A stretch of DNA of 64,000 bases from Micrococcales bacterium (GCA_017306245.1 JAFKIY010000001.1:124001-188000), one strand, 5' to 3'. Positions 17,592-26,513 are shown, counted from the first letter of the stretch. The notes: generated from the sequence alone by a model not told the origin. Made by a program: numbers and translations.

Positions 17592-18023
17592 TCAGCGGAT
17601 CGGGTCGAGGACGACGATGCGGTCGGATCGGCATGCCGCGGGAATCGAGTCGCGATAGCTGAGGGTCGCGGAAGCCACAACGCCGCCGCCACCCTGATAG
17701 TGGTTGCCGAGCCCGAGCGTTCCCCAACCGGGAATCTCCACCTGGTCGGTGTTCTCCACGAGCTGGGAACCATTCGGGAAGACGGCGGCGAAGGTTCCGG
17801 TGCCCGTTTCGAACCCGAAGCACGAGCCGACGATCGTGAGCGTCCCGTCGATCGTCTCGCCGGGGACGGCCTCTACATGACGGGCGTCGGACATGAGCAC
17901 GTGCCCGGAGGCGTTCGAGGTGGTGACCAGCGCATCCCGACCCGTGCAACCCGTCAGCAGGGCCGCGGTGATGCCGGCGACTGCGATACCCGAGACAATG
18001 ACCCGCGGAGCCCACAACGTCAT
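17592..18023 (-). CDS. Small lipoprotein
   Basis: The 143-residue product has a signal sequence with a lipobox LLTGC (Cys near residue 26), indicating lipidation and attachment to the outer face of the membrane. The mature part is beta-rich and glycine-rich with two cysteines (VGSCFGF and PAACRSD) that could form a disulfide. I do not recognise a family. It follows the glycerophosphotransferase gene by only 2 bp on the same strand, so it is likely the last gene of that operon and may be a surface protein of the same envelope system. Confidence 0.7.
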   Translation of the reverse strand: MTLWAPRVIVSGIAVAGITAALLTGCTGRDALVTTSNASGHVLMSDARHVEAVPGETIDGTLTIVGSCFGFETGTGTFAAVFPNGSQLVENTDQVEIPGWGTLGLGNHYQGGGGVVASATLSYRDSIPAACRSDRIVVLDPIR

Positions 18024-18025
18024 GC

Positions 18026-19543
18026 TCAGAGCTTTCCCTCCCGGATGAGCCGTGCGACGACGCGTTCGGCCGCGTGGCCGTCGTCGCGTGGGTTGAACCG
18101 CTCACGCCAGGCCGCGTACTTCGCAGCGTACTCCTCCTGAGTGGCTTCGGGGTTGTGCACGAGCGCCAGAAGCTCGGCCGGGTCCTGGACGACCGGCCCT
18201 GGCGCAACCGGCAGCAGATCGAAGTAGAAGCCGCGCAGCACTTCGCGATAGCGGTCCAGGTCCGGAGTGAAAAAGTAGATCGGCTTGCCGGTGACGCTGA
18301 AGTCGAACATGACGCTCGAGTAGTCGGTGATGAGCGCGTCCGCGGCGAGAAACAGTTCGGACACATCCGGGAAGCTCGTGACGTCGATCACGCCGCTGGC
18401 GTAAACATCCTGGCCGGGCTGCAGCGTGCGGGAGTGGCCGCGGATGAGTGTGACGAATCCCGGGCCGAGCTGCCGGCTGAAGTGCGCGACGTCGAGATGG
18501 TCGACGTGGTTTGGCCGATCGTCGCGCCACGTGGGGGCGTAGAGGAGCACGCGGGCTCCGTCCGGGATGCCCAGGCGCGCGCGGACCGCGTCACGGTCGC
18601 CGGCAGTCAGCACGTCGTCCCGCGGGTAGCCTTCCTCCCAGATCGGGCCGAAAAACGCGTACGCGCGCCGGAACACCCGCTTTGCGTAGTCATTCTGGGC
18701 GAGGAGAATGTCCCATCGGGATCGCTCCCGAAGCGTGGCCAGAGCGGGGCGCAGTCCGGGCCGGGTGCGGGAGAGCGCGAGCTTCTTCAACATGGTTCCG
18801 TGCCACGTCTGCAGCACGGTTTGGTGCCGACGCGACCGGTAACGGTTGCGCAGCCAGTCGTTGATGACGATGAGCCGCGCCCCGGCACGGATGCGCCACC
18901 ACTGTGCGCTGCCCTCCACGATCGGTATCGCACCGTCCGGTACCGCGACGGACGCGTCGGCGACGCCCCAGTGGCGGGCGATGTCCGGCCGCGCGGCGGC
19001 AATGGCCCGATCCAGCGCGAGAGGATTGCAGGACGCGTTCTGCCCGTAGAAGCTCTCAAAGAACACGGCGTCCAGCGGCGTGGGCCGCGCCGCGCGGTAT
19101 TCGGCCTCGAGCCGGGCCTGGTTGGCGGCGCCGTGCTCGTCATCGGCGAGCGGAGGCGTGAAGACGATCCAGAGTTTGTTCTCATCCACGCGGAAGGCGA
19201 TGCGGAACAGGCCTGGAACGAGCTGCGGGTCGGGCAGGCTGGCGGTACCGGCGTGGACCTGCGCGGCATCGTGGCCGTCGATCCGGAGCCGGTAGCTCCC
19301 GGAGGGCGGAGCAAGCTCGGGTCCGCCCCACCGACTCGCCGTAAGCGGCACGGTCGCACTCCAGCCGGGTTCTCCGGATTCGCCTGCCCTGTTGTCGGCG
19401 ACGGTGCCCGGGATGGTGAGGCGTGCGCCGACGAGGGTGAGGGACTCAGGCGCCGGACCCGGCCCGCGGATCTCGAGCGCCGGGGCATCCGTGAGGGAGA
19501 CCGCGTCGATCGTGAGCGTGCGCGGCGACGGTGCCGTGGTCAT
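18026..19543 (-). CDS. CDP-glycerol glycerophosphotransferase family protein (1)
   Basis: The 505-residue protein has a roughly 170-residue N-terminal beta-rich region of unknown role, then the TagF/TagB-like catalytic domain (PF04464). Conserved pieces are the WHGTMLKKL acceptor-side motif, YAPTWRDDRPN, an RGHS segment (replacing the more common RxHP) and ITDYSSVMFDF near the C-terminus. These enzymes transfer glycerol phosphate or related polyol phosphates from CDP-polyol to a lipid-linked teichoic acid chain at the cytoplasmic membrane. The start overlaps the stop of the upstream homologue by 4 bp, so the two are co-translated. Ribitol or another polyol is possible as substrate. Confidence 0.85.
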   Translation of the reverse strand: MTTAPSPRTLTIDAVSLTDAPALEIRGPGPAPESLTLVGARLTIPGTVADNRAGESGEPGWSATVPLTASRWGGPELAPPSGSYRLRIDGHDAAQVHAGTASLPDPQLVPGLFRIAFRVDENKLWIVFTPPLADDEHGAANQARLEAEYRAARPTPLDAVFFESFYGQNASCNPLALDRAIAAARPDIARHWGVADASVAVPDGAIPIVEGSAQWWRIRAGARLIVINDWLRNRYRSRRHQTVLQTWHGTMLKKLALSRTRPGLRPALATLRERSRWDILLAQNDYAKRVFRRAYAFFGPIWEEGYPRDDVLTAGDRDAVRARLGIPDGARVLLYAPTWRDDRPNHVDHLDVAHFSRQLGPGFVTLIRGHSRTLQPGQDVYASGVIDVTSFPDVSELFLAADALITDYSSVMFDFSVTGKPIYFFTPDLDRYREVLRGFYFDLLPVAPGPVVQDPAELLALVHNPEATQEEYAAKYAAWRERFNPRDDGHAAERVVARLIREGKL

Positions 19544-20742
19544 GCCAGCCTTCCCAGTCGGGTGAGGAGTTCTCCGTACACTCTTTCAGTGTTGCGGCCA
19601 TCGCGAAACTTCTGGTGGCGTGTCGAAAGCGCTTCTGAGTGCTCCGCCAGTCGGGTGAGCGCTGCGGGGTCGGCGAGCAGCGCGAGAACGTCCGCCCAGG
19701 TGGAGACTTCGGTGCCGCCGCTGAAGGCGCGGTACGGCTCGTATAACCCCCGGGTTGCCGCATAGTGCCCGACATCCGGTGCGAGGAACGCGATGGGCCG
19801 TCTGAGCAGGGCGAAGTCGAAGGCGATCGAGGAGAAGTCCGTGACGAGCACGTCGACAGCGGGAAGCACAGGGTTGATGTCGTTTTGCACGCTCGCGGGT
19901 AGCAGTCGTATGCGGCCGGAAAACCCCGGCCCTGTGCCGTATTCGCTCACGCTGTGCGGGTGCGGCCGAACCACGAGGATGCTCGCGGTGCGCTCCAGGA
20001 ATTCCGCAATCGCCGTCCACTCGGCCGACGTCGGGATGACCGGGTCTGGTTCGCCGTCGCGCCAGGTCGGGGCGAACAGGATGACCCGGTCCGTTCCGTA
20101 CCCGCCGATCCCGTGCGCGAGGAGTTCGCGCGCCGGCCCGGCATCCCGCAGCACGATGTCGTCGCGCGGGTCACCGGTCACGACGACGCGTGACTCGGGC
20201 AGCCCGAACGCGCTGCGCAGGCGTTCTGCGGAGGTCTCCGACGCGGCCGGCACGAAGCGGATCGCTGACGCGTTGCGGCGGTAGAGGGCGCGAAGCAACC
20301 CGGGGGCGACGCCGCGGAACGTCGTGGGGGAGTCGAGCTGGATCTTCTTGAGCGGGATGCCGTGCCACAGCTGCACGATGAAGGCGCCGTGGGTTCCATA
20401 ACGGTTCGCGTCGCCGAGCCCGTGGGTGACGACGATGACGCCCGCCCTCAGGGTCAGGCGAAACCCGCGCCACCCGGTTCTCGGCGCGGCAGTCAACCCG
20501 ATACGTCGGGCTACCGCGAGGTCGTTCCGGTCGCGGGCGAGCCACACGAGGCGCAGGGACGGGTTCGCGGACTGGGCGTGCCGGTACAGTTCGAGGGCAC
20601 CCTCGCCGACGCCGGAACCGCAGGAGAATACCCAGAAATCGGGGTTTCGCCGAACGAGAACGCTCGCGATCCGACCGAGGGCGTAGAGCGGCGTGGAGAG
20701 AAGTTTCGCCGCATTCGCTCGGGCGAACGTGAACTTGGGCAC
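19540..20742 (-). CDS. CDP-glycerol glycerophosphotransferase family protein (2)
   Basis: The 400-residue enzyme is a more compact member of the same family, without the long N-terminal region. Recognisable motifs are QLWHGIPLKKIQL, FAPTWRDGEPD, VRPHPHS and VTDFSSIAFDFALL. The first 40 residues include a hydrophobic, basic stretch that could lie on the membrane. Together with the following gene it may build primer and polymer parts of a wall teichoic acid, like TagB and TagF. It is first in a three-gene minus-strand operon ending with a lipoprotein, and divergent from a third homologue. Confidence 0.85.
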   Translation of the reverse strand: MPKFTFARANAAKLLSTPLYALGRIASVLVRRNPDFWVFSCGSGVGEGALELYRHAQSANPSLRLVWLARDRNDLAVARRIGLTAAPRTGWRGFRLTLRAGVIVVTHGLGDANRYGTHGAFIVQLWHGIPLKKIQLDSPTTFRGVAPGLLRALYRRNASAIRFVPAASETSAERLRSAFGLPESRVVVTGDPRDDIVLRDAGPARELLAHGIGGYGTDRVILFAPTWRDGEPDPVIPTSAEWTAIAEFLERTASILVVRPHPHSVSEYGTGPGFSGRIRLLPASVQNDINPVLPAVDVLVTDFSSIAFDFALLRRPIAFLAPDVGHYAATRGLYEPYRAFSGGTEVSTWADVLALLADPAALTRLAEHSEALSTRHQKFRDGRNTERVYGELLTRLGRLA

Positions 20743-20874
20743 CTGCTCAGCCGCACCTTTTCGTCGTTGAAGTCTGTCTGGGCGAGCCTAGCAGCGCGCA
20801 CTGCGCCAGTATCGGCTGAGTAACGGTCGGGCGCGCGGCCGAATTCGGGCACCCGACACTGGTTTAATCGGCTC

Positions 20875-22179
20875 GTGGCCATCCTGAACGATCTGAAGTC
20901 TGCTCGGCGCATCGCCAGCAACCTCATTCGCTCCCGCCGCAACCGGCGCGCGCTCGCCAGACGGCTGGAGGCCGAACCGCAACCGGAGCGCGACAGCATC
21001 CACATCGCCGTGTACTTCGCGGACACGAAGGTGAACCTGTACCAGATCCGGCAGTGGTATGCGCCCCTGGCCAAGCTCGCCGAAACCTGGCCGGTCGCGA
21101 TCATCACGCGGTCGCCGAGCGCCACTCTCGTGATGCTCGATGAGTCGCCCGTGCCGGTCGTGTACCTGCGCAAGGTCGTCGATTTGGAACAATTCGTGAA
21201 CGACCAGGAACTGCGCATCGTGTTCTACGTGAATCAGAACACGAAGAACTTCCAGATGTTCCGGTACGGGCGGATGTGGCACGTTTTCGTCAACCACGGC
21301 GAGAGCGACAAAATGTACATGACCACGAACCAGTTCAAGGCGTACGACTACAGCCTCGTCGCCGGGCAGGCCGCGCGCGATCGCCTCAGCCGCAAATTGT
21401 GGGGGTTCGACGTCGATACGCGCACCATCATGATCGGCCGCCCGCAGGCGGACCACTTCGTGGGTGAGCTGCCGTACGTTCCGGATGACCGCACCGTCGT
21501 GCTGTACGCCCCGACCTGGGAGGGCGACCGCGAGGCCGCAGCCTACGGGTCGATCGCGAGCCACGGGGTCGCCCTCGTGACGGCGCTTCTGGCGACCGGC
21601 GAGCACCGCGTCATCTTCCGACCGCATCCCCGCAGCGGCGTGGTCGATGAGGAGTACCGGAAGGCGAAGGAGGAGATCATCGCGGCGATCGCTGCGGCGA
21701 ACGCCCGCGATGGTGCCGCGCAGCACATTTACGACGACGGCAAGGCGATGGGGTGGCAGCTGGCGGCTGCGGACGTGGCGATTTCCGACGTGTCAGCGAT
21801 GGTGTATGACCGTCTGGCCGTGGGGAAGCCGCTCATCATCGCCCGGCCGGTGAATCCGGCGGCGGAGATCGACACGGACGGATATCTGGGGGATGCCGAG
21901 TGGCTCGACGCCGCCGATGCGGCCGATATTGTGTCGATCGTCGAGCGGGTGCAGCACAGTCCGGAAGCGCAGGAGCGTTTGGAGTACTGGGTTACCCGGC
22001 ACTTCGGCGATACGAGTCCCGGCGAGGCGACGCGGCGATTCCGTGCTGCGGTGGAGAAACTCGTGGCGGAATGGGACCGGCACGCGGCACTGCATTCCGG
22101 AGATCGCCGGGTTCGTGAGGCCGATCCGTTCGAGGGCGAGGGCGACGACGAGGACGATCCCTCGACAGAGGACGCCTAA
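20875..22179 (+). CDS. CDP-glycerol glycerophosphotransferase-like protein (3)
   Basis: The GTG at 20875 begins a 434-residue protein. The catalytic half shows VNHGESDKMYMTTNQ in place of the usual WHG motif, then LYAPTWEGDRE, FRPHPRSGV and ISDVSAMVYDRLAVGKP. The SDxSAMVYD motif suggests a divergent branch of the glycerophosphotransferase family rather than a canonical TagF. The C-terminus is a very acidic tail (EGEGDDEDDPSTEDA). It is transcribed away from the two other homologues, sharing a 132-bp intergenic region with them. A role in the same polymer pathway is likely, but the altered motif could mean a different acceptor. Confidence 0.78.
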   Translation: MAILNDLKSARRIASNLIRSRRNRRALARRLEAEPQPERDSIHIAVYFADTKVNLYQIRQWYAPLAKLAETWPVAIITRSPSATLVMLDESPVPVVYLRKVVDLEQFVNDQELRIVFYVNQNTKNFQMFRYGRMWHVFVNHGESDKMYMTTNQFKAYDYSLVAGQAARDRLSRKLWGFDVDTRTIMIGRPQADHFVGELPYVPDDRTVVLYAPTWEGDREAAAYGSIASHGVALVTALLATGEHRVIFRPHPRSGVVDEEYRKAKEEIIAAIAAANARDGAAQHIYDDGKAMGWQLAAADVAISDVSAMVYDRLAVGKPLIIARPVNPAAEIDTDGYLGDAEWLDAADAADIVSIVERVQHSPEAQERLEYWVTRHFGDTSPGEATRRFRAAVEKLVAEWDRHAALHSGDRRVREADPFEGEGDDEDDPSTEDA

Positions 22180-22910
22180 GGACTGCCCTTGCCAGTTTTC
22201 CAGCGCGGCTCGAGGTTCGGCGGGAACACCTCGGGGATCGGCCCGAACGCGGCGCGCGAGCTCGTGACCACTTTGCGTCCAAGCATGTTGTTGGCGGTTC
22301 CCCCGACGACAGCGCCAATGCCGAAGGGCAGCAGCCGCCCGACGGCGCCGGTCGTCGTGTTGCGCGTGAACCGCCGCAGGAACGCTTTCTGCATCGTGTC
22401 GGCGATTTGTCCCACCAACGCCTGCGGCACGTTTTTGCCGATCACGTCGCCCCAGAACCTGGTCTGCGGTATGCCATTGCCTGTTGCTTGCGCGGCGAGG
22501 TTGCGCACGAGGTCGGCGCCGGAGGAACCGAGCATCATCGCCATGACGATCGTGCGCGCGCGATCCGGGTCGGTCACGGCGATTCCGTGGATTTCGGTCA
22601 CGGACTGGGCGAACAGGGCGCTCGTTTCCAGAAACCCGGCGGTCTCGACGCCGGTGAGCACGAGGCTCACGCCGGTGCCCACACCCGGAATGACCGCGGC
22701 GGCACCGACGCCGGCGCCCCCGGTCGTGACGGCGGCAAGGTACCGCCGCTCCAGAATTTGGATGACGCGGGCGGGCCCGGCATCCGGGTGCCGTTTGCGG
22801 ATGCCCCGGATGTGCGCGAGCACGACGGGCCGTTGCGTCGTCAGCAGCCGGTCGAAGCCTTTCACGGCCATCGGGGATTCGGCAGAGCGCGCCACGTCGG
22901 TTGTCTTCAC
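22176..22910 (-). CDS. EcsC-like protein (tentative)
   Basis: I choose a GTG at 22910 behind GAGAGGGG, giving 244 residues. The central part (GGAGVGAAAVIPGVGTGVSL, then ETAGFLETSALFAQ and TEIHGIAV) recalls the EcsC domain: a Gly/Ala-rich hydrophobic segment followed by helical ELHGI-like sequence. No function is firmly established for stand-alone EcsC-like proteins. A second Gly/Ala-rich segment (LLPFGIGAVVGGTANNMLG) lies near the C-terminus, followed by a Pro-rich end. It converges with glycerophosphotransferase-like gene 3 with a 4-bp overlap and is divergent from the toxin-antitoxin remnant. Confidence 0.6.
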   Translation of the reverse strand: MKTTDVARSAESPMAVKGFDRLLTTQRPVVLAHIRGIRKRHPDAGPARVIQILERRYLAAVTTGGAGVGAAAVIPGVGTGVSLVLTGVETAGFLETSALFAQSVTEIHGIAVTDPDRARTIVMAMMLGSSGADLVRNLAAQATGNGIPQTRFWGDVIGKNVPQALVGQIADTMQKAFLRRFTRNTTTGAVGRLLPFGIGAVVGGTANNMLGRKVVTSSRAAFGPIPEVFPPNLEPRWKTGKGSP

Positions 22911-22976
22911 TGCATCCCCTCTCGTCCGGGGAACCAATCCTACGCAATCGGATATCAGTGGCCGCCGAGACCTCGG

Positions 22977-22996
22977 ATTCCTACCAAGGTAGGAAT
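22977..22996. promoter_or_regulatory. Perfect 20-bp palindrome, likely antitoxin operator
   Basis: ATTCCTACC and GGTAGGAAT are exact inverted 9-mers flanking AA. The site ends 17 bp before the antitoxin start codon, where type II antitoxins commonly autorepress. It also lies upstream of the divergent EcsC-like gene. Confidence 0.6.
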
Positions 22997-23013
22997 GCGG
23001 TTGCATTGTCAGT

Positions 23014-23241
23014 ATGAAGGCGAGTGTGAGCCTGCCGCCCGAGGCGGTCGCGTTTTTGGACGAGCAGACCCGCTCCGGCGTCTACCCGCCGAGGTCGGCA
23101 GCCTTGTCTGCGGCAGTGACCGTTCTGCGCGAAGCGTCGATGACTGATTCGTATGCAGCGGCAAGGGACGAATGGGAGCGGTCAGGTGAGGATGCGCTCG
23201 GGGAGAGCGTCGCAGGTGACGGCGTGGCAAGCTCGTCGTGA
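23014..23241 (+). CDS. Type II antitoxin, ribbon-helix-helix type (MazE/ParD-like)
   Basis: The 75-residue protein begins MKASVSLPPEAVAFLDEQ, the pattern of a ribbon-helix-helix DNA-binding antitoxin (beta strand KASVSLP followed by two helices). Its C-terminal half is acidic and Ser/Gly-rich, as expected for the disordered toxin-neutralising tail. The last codons overlap the GTG of a MazF-type toxin gene. A perfect palindrome just upstream is the presumed autoregulatory operator. The antitoxin frame is intact although its toxin is frameshifted. Confidence 0.75.
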   Translation: MKASVSLPPEAVAFLDEQTRSGVYPPRSAALSAAVTVLREASMTDSYAAARDEWERSGEDALGESVAGDGVASSS

Positions 23242-23587
23242 TCGCCCGCGGCCAGATCTCTTTGGCTTCACTCGACCCGGATTTCGGCTCCGAACAGGGC
23301 AAAGTCCGCCCGGTGGTGATCGTGAGCAGCAATGCCCGAATGATTCCGCCAACCGGCGAGGCTCGGGAGTCGTGACCGTGGTCCCCATGACGTCGAATGT
23401 GAGATCGGTGTACCCGTTTCAGGTGTTGCTCACTCCGGAGGAGTCCGGGTTGCCAGTACCGTCGAAGGCTCAGGCGGAACAGGTCCGTTCGATCGGTACG
23501 GCACGACTGGTCCGCCACATTGCCACGCTGCCGATGCCGCTCGTGCGCAAAGTGGATGACGCGCTTCGGCTTCACGTGTCGCTCTGA
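23238..23587 (+). pseudogene. mazF-type mRNA endonuclease toxin, frameshifted
   Basis: The GTG at 23238 overlaps the antitoxin stop. Frame one reads VIARGQISLASLDPDFGSEQ and then VRPVVIVSSNAR, the MazF/PemK N-terminus, but ends at a stop near 23373. The remainder (SGVVTVVPMTSN, YPFQVLL, SKAQAEQVRSIG, DALRLHVSL), also typical of MazF, is in a different frame. A one-base deletion near 23336-23341 accounts for this. Active MazF toxins cleave mRNA at short motifs. The truncated 45-residue product lacks most of the fold and should be inactive. Sequencing error is the alternative explanation. Confidence 0.8.
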
Positions 23588-23687
23588 GGCTCCGGTTGCT
23601 CTCGATAGGCTGAGGTGGAACCACTCGGGCGAACGGGGCCAACGCCGCCGCGGGTCCCGGATGGTCACGGTGAAGGGTCCGCAGCGT

Positions 23688-24509
23688 ATGAGCATTCCGA
23701 GAACTGAGGGCTTCCTCGACGTGGGCGACGGCGAGCGGTTGTGGTTCGAGACCGCAGGCGAGGGCCCGGATCTCATCCTCAGCCACGGTCTCGGCGGCAA
23801 TGCCGCCGTCTGGTACCAGCAGGTGCCGTTCTTCGCGCGCAGCCACCGGGTGATCACGTGGGACCAGCGCGGGTTCGGCCGGTCGACGAACGTGACGGGC
23901 GGCCACGGGCCGGTGAACGCCGTGTCCGACCTGGTCGCGCTCATGGATCACCTTGGGGTTGCTGAAACCACGCTTCTCGGCCAGTCGATGGGCGGATGGG
24001 CGTCGCTGGGCGCGGCGCTCGCCGTGCCTGGCCGCGTGCGTTCCCTTGTTCTGGCGTGCACGACCGGCGGCATCCCGGTGCAGAGGGACGCGCCGGTTCC
24101 GCCGCCCGCTGCTCCGAATGCGGGCGAGTCGGCGACGCTTCGGCGCGCGGTGCTCCCGTTGGGCCAGCATCCTGCGATCGGGGAGCGACTGCTCCGCCTC
24201 GACCCGGCCCGCGCGTACCTCTATCAGGCGCTCGGCACGTTCGGCAACCGCCCGACGGACGCCGAGCTCATGCGGCTCCTCGCCGAAACCACGTTCGACG
24301 ATGCCGCGATCCGCGCACTGGACCTTCCCGTGCTGTTCATCGCCGGGGAACTCGACGGGCTCATGACGCCCGCGCTTCTGCGCACCGCAGCAACGTGGCT
24401 GGCGATTTCCACCGTCGTGGAACTGCCCGGCCTTGGCCATTCGCCGTATTTCGAGGATCCGGATACCTGGAATGCGGTCGTAGAGGATTTCCTTTCGCAA
24501 TCTCACTGA
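23688..24509 (+). CDS. Alpha/beta-fold hydrolase
   Basis: Starting at the ATG at 23688 (273 residues), the protein shows the oxyanion region LSHGLGGNAAVW, the nucleophile elbow GQSMGGWAS, an acid residue in FIAGELDGLMT and the catalytic His in PGLGHSPYFED. The DQRGFGRS motif is typical of the haloperoxidase/3-oxoadipate enol-lactonase type. The substrate is unknown. An in-frame ATG at 23661 is an alternative start. It is followed 20 bp later by a RidA-family gene, suggesting a small two-gene operon that may process reactive metabolites. Confidence 0.85.
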   Translation: MSIPRTEGFLDVGDGERLWFETAGEGPDLILSHGLGGNAAVWYQQVPFFARSHRVITWDQRGFGRSTNVTGGHGPVNAVSDLVALMDHLGVAETTLLGQSMGGWASLGAALAVPGRVRSLVLACTTGGIPVQRDAPVPPPAAPNAGESATLRRAVLPLGQHPAIGERLLRLDPARAYLYQALGTFGNRPTDAELMRLLAETTFDDAAIRALDLPVLFIAGELDGLMTPALLRTAATWLAISTVVELPGLGHSPYFEDPDTWNAVVEDFLSQSH

Positions 24510-24529
24510 CCTTCAAAAAGAGGAGCACC

Positions 24530-24910
24530 ATGGATCGCCCGCCTATCGAGTTCATCAAGGCCTCTGCGCCGCTCCCGTTCTCAGCGGCGGTGCGCGTGGG
24601 GGATGTGCTGTACCTGTCGGGGCAAATGGGGATGCGCCCGGATGGCACCCTCGTGGAGGGGTTCGACGCGCAGATCCGGCAGTTGATGGACAACATTTCG
24701 AACACCCTTCAGGGCGTCGGCCTGTCCATGTCGAGCGTGTTCAAAGCGACGATCATGCTCGGCGACATGTCGCGCTGGAGCGACTTCAACGCGATCTACC
24801 TCGAGTATTTCGATCCGGAACGGCTGCCGTCCCGTAGCGCGTTCGGCGCGGGTGGGCTCGCGATGGGAGCGGTGGCCGAGGTGGAGTGCTGGGCGTACGC
24901 GCCGAGCTGA
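24530..24910 (+). CDS. RidA (YjgF/YER057c/UK114) family protein
   Basis: The 126-residue protein has an AGGAG ribosome site and family features: APLPFSAAVRVGDVLYLSGQ, an NISNTLQGVGLSMSSVFKAT-type helix, and the C-terminal PSRSAFGAGGLAMGAVAEVE. RidA trimers deaminate reactive enamine/imine intermediates generated by PLP enzymes. The Arg of the classic active site probably corresponds to PSRSAF. The gene follows the alpha/beta hydrolase closely and converges with the ABC transporter gene. Confidence 0.88.
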   Translation: MDRPPIEFIKASAPLPFSAAVRVGDVLYLSGQMGMRPDGTLVEGFDAQIRQLMDNISNTLQGVGLSMSSVFKATIMLGDMSRWSDFNAIYLEYFDPERLPSRSAFGAGGLAMGAVAEVECWAYAPS

Positions 24911-24914
24911 ACAG

Positions 24915-25679
24915 CTACTGCGTCACGAGCCCGTAGTCGGCGTTGTAGCGGTCGAGCACGTCGGCGATCGGGGCATCCAGCACGAGGGAACCGCCGTCCA
25001 GGTAGAGCCCGCGGGTGCAGAAGCGCTTCAGGTCGCGTTCATTGTGCGACACGAAGAACAGGGTCCGCCCGCCGGCGAGCAGCTCTTCGATGCGGCGGTA
25101 GCATTTTTCGCGGAACGCTTTGTCGCCGACGGCGAGCACCTCATCCACGAGCAGGATCGGTTCCTCCAGCCGGGAAATGACGGAGAACGCGAGCCGCACC
25201 TTCATGCCGCTGGAGAGGTGCTTGTACGGCGTGTCCAGAAAGTCGCCGATCTCGGCGAAGTCGATGATCTCGTCGAATCGCGCCGAAATTTCCTCGCGCT
25301 TCATGCCGTGCAGGCCGGACATGAGGTTCACGTTGTCGCGCACCGTGAGGTCCTCCACGAAACCGCCGGTGATTTCGATGAGTGGCGCGACGCCGGCGTG
25401 CACGTGCACGCTGCCCTCATCCGGAAGAAGCACTCCCGTGACGAGTTTGAGCAGTGTGGACTTTCCCTGGCCGTTGCGCCCGACCACGCCGATCGCCTCG
25501 CCCTGCGCGACGGTGAACGTGATGTTCCGCAAGGCCCAGAACTCGCTCGGCCGGGTGCGACGGTTGCGGGACGCGAACAGGTCCTTGAAGTTGCGGCGGG
25601 AACGCCGGTTGCGGCGGAAGCGGATGCCGGCGTCGTCAACTTCGATGACGCTCGGCGGAGAGGATGCGGGATTCGCCAT
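24915..25679 (-). CDS. Polysaccharide/teichoic acid ABC exporter ATPase (TagH-like)
   Basis: The ATG at 25679 overlaps the permease stop by one base. The 254-residue ATPase has Walker A GRNGQGKST (67-75), the signature LSSGMKVRLAF (from 155), Walker B ILLVDEV (175-181) and the switch His in FVSHNER. The first 45 residues form a basic extension (FRRNRRSRRNFKDLF), typical of TagH/Wzt-type ATPases. It lacks the long C-terminal domain of substrate-recognising Wzt proteins. With the adjacent TagG-like permease it would export the polyol-phosphate polymer made by the nearby glycerophosphotransferases. Confidence 0.9.
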   Translation of the reverse strand: MANPASSPPSVIEVDDAGIRFRRNRRSRRNFKDLFASRNRRTRPSEFWALRNITFTVAQGEAIGVVGRNGQGKSTLLKLVTGVLLPDEGSVHVHAGVAPLIEITGGFVEDLTVRDNVNLMSGLHGMKREEISARFDEIIDFAEIGDFLDTPYKHLSSGMKVRLAFSVISRLEEPILLVDEVLAVGDKAFREKCYRRIEELLAGGRTLFFVSHNERDLKRFCTRGLYLDGGSLVLDAPIADVLDRYNADYGLVTQ

Positions 25680-26476
25680 CAAATCTCCTTCAGCACGGAA
25701 CGCTCCGTGCGGCGGAACACGATGATGCCGATCGCGAGCAGCGCGAGGCTGACCCCGGTCCCCGCGATCACCGCGAACCAGTCGAGTTGTTCGGGGAAGA
25801 AGGCGCTGCGGTACAGCGCGAAAATCCCGGCGAGCGGGTTGAACGCGGCGACCCTGTCGAGGCCGTGCGGAAGGTCGCTGAGGCCGTAAATGATGGGGCT
25901 CGCATAGAACAGGAATCGCAGGATGAGCTTGACCGCCCGTTCCAGGTCACGGAAGAAAACGACAAGCGGTGCCACGATCAGTCCGACCCCGATGAGCAGG
26001 AGAGCCTGCAGGAGGATGGCGAGCGGGAAGAACACGACGTGCCACTGCAGGTGCGCGCCCGAGAAAATCGCGAAAATGGCGAGCACCGGGATGCTGGCCA
26101 CGAATTCGATTCCCTTCGAGAGCACGAGACGGTTCACCCAGATCGTGCGCGGGATCTTCGTGGACCGAATGAGCCTCGCTTCGCGCAGGAATGCTCTCGT
26201 GCAGTCCCCGACGGCGCCGTTGAACCACATCCACGGAAGAAGGGCCGAGAGCAGGAACACGATGTACGGATGTTCGCCCACCTCGCGGTCGAACACCTGG
26301 GTGAACACGAACCAGTAGATGGCGGCCATGACGAGCGGGTCGAGGATCGACCAGAGATACCCGAGAGCCGACGTCGAGTACCGTACCCGCAAATCGCGGA
26401 CGGTGAGAAGCCACAGCGAGTGCCGGTAGCGGTCGACGGGAGACCACGTCGGGCGCTGAGCTACTGTGGCGGACAC
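25679..26476 (-). CDS. Polysaccharide/teichoic acid ABC exporter permease (TagG-like)
   Basis: The 265-residue protein is an ABC-2 type permease with six predicted membrane segments. It shows the cytoplasmic interface helix near the N-terminus (WLLTVRDLRVRYSTSALGYL) and the WSILDPLVMAAIYW segment characteristic of TagG/Wzm. The C-terminal region has FFRDLERAVKLILRFLFYAS and YGLSDLP, again family-typical. It pairs with the following ATPase gene (1-base overlap). A cytidylyltransferase-like gene lies 37 bp upstream on the same strand, so the three probably form one operon for making and exporting a wall polymer. Confidence 0.9.
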   Translation of the reverse strand: MSATVAQRPTWSPVDRYRHSLWLLTVRDLRVRYSTSALGYLWSILDPLVMAAIYWFVFTQVFDREVGEHPYIVFLLSALLPWMWFNGAVGDCTRAFLREARLIRSTKIPRTIWVNRLVLSKGIEFVASIPVLAIFAIFSGAHLQWHVVFFPLAILLQALLLIGVGLIVAPLVVFFRDLERAVKLILRFLFYASPIIYGLSDLPHGLDRVAAFNPLAGIFALYRSAFFPEQLDWFAVIAGTGVSLALLAIGIIVFRRTERSVLKEI

Positions 26477-26513
26477 GCCCCTATGCTATTGCCCCGGAGC
26501 CGAACGGCAGGTG

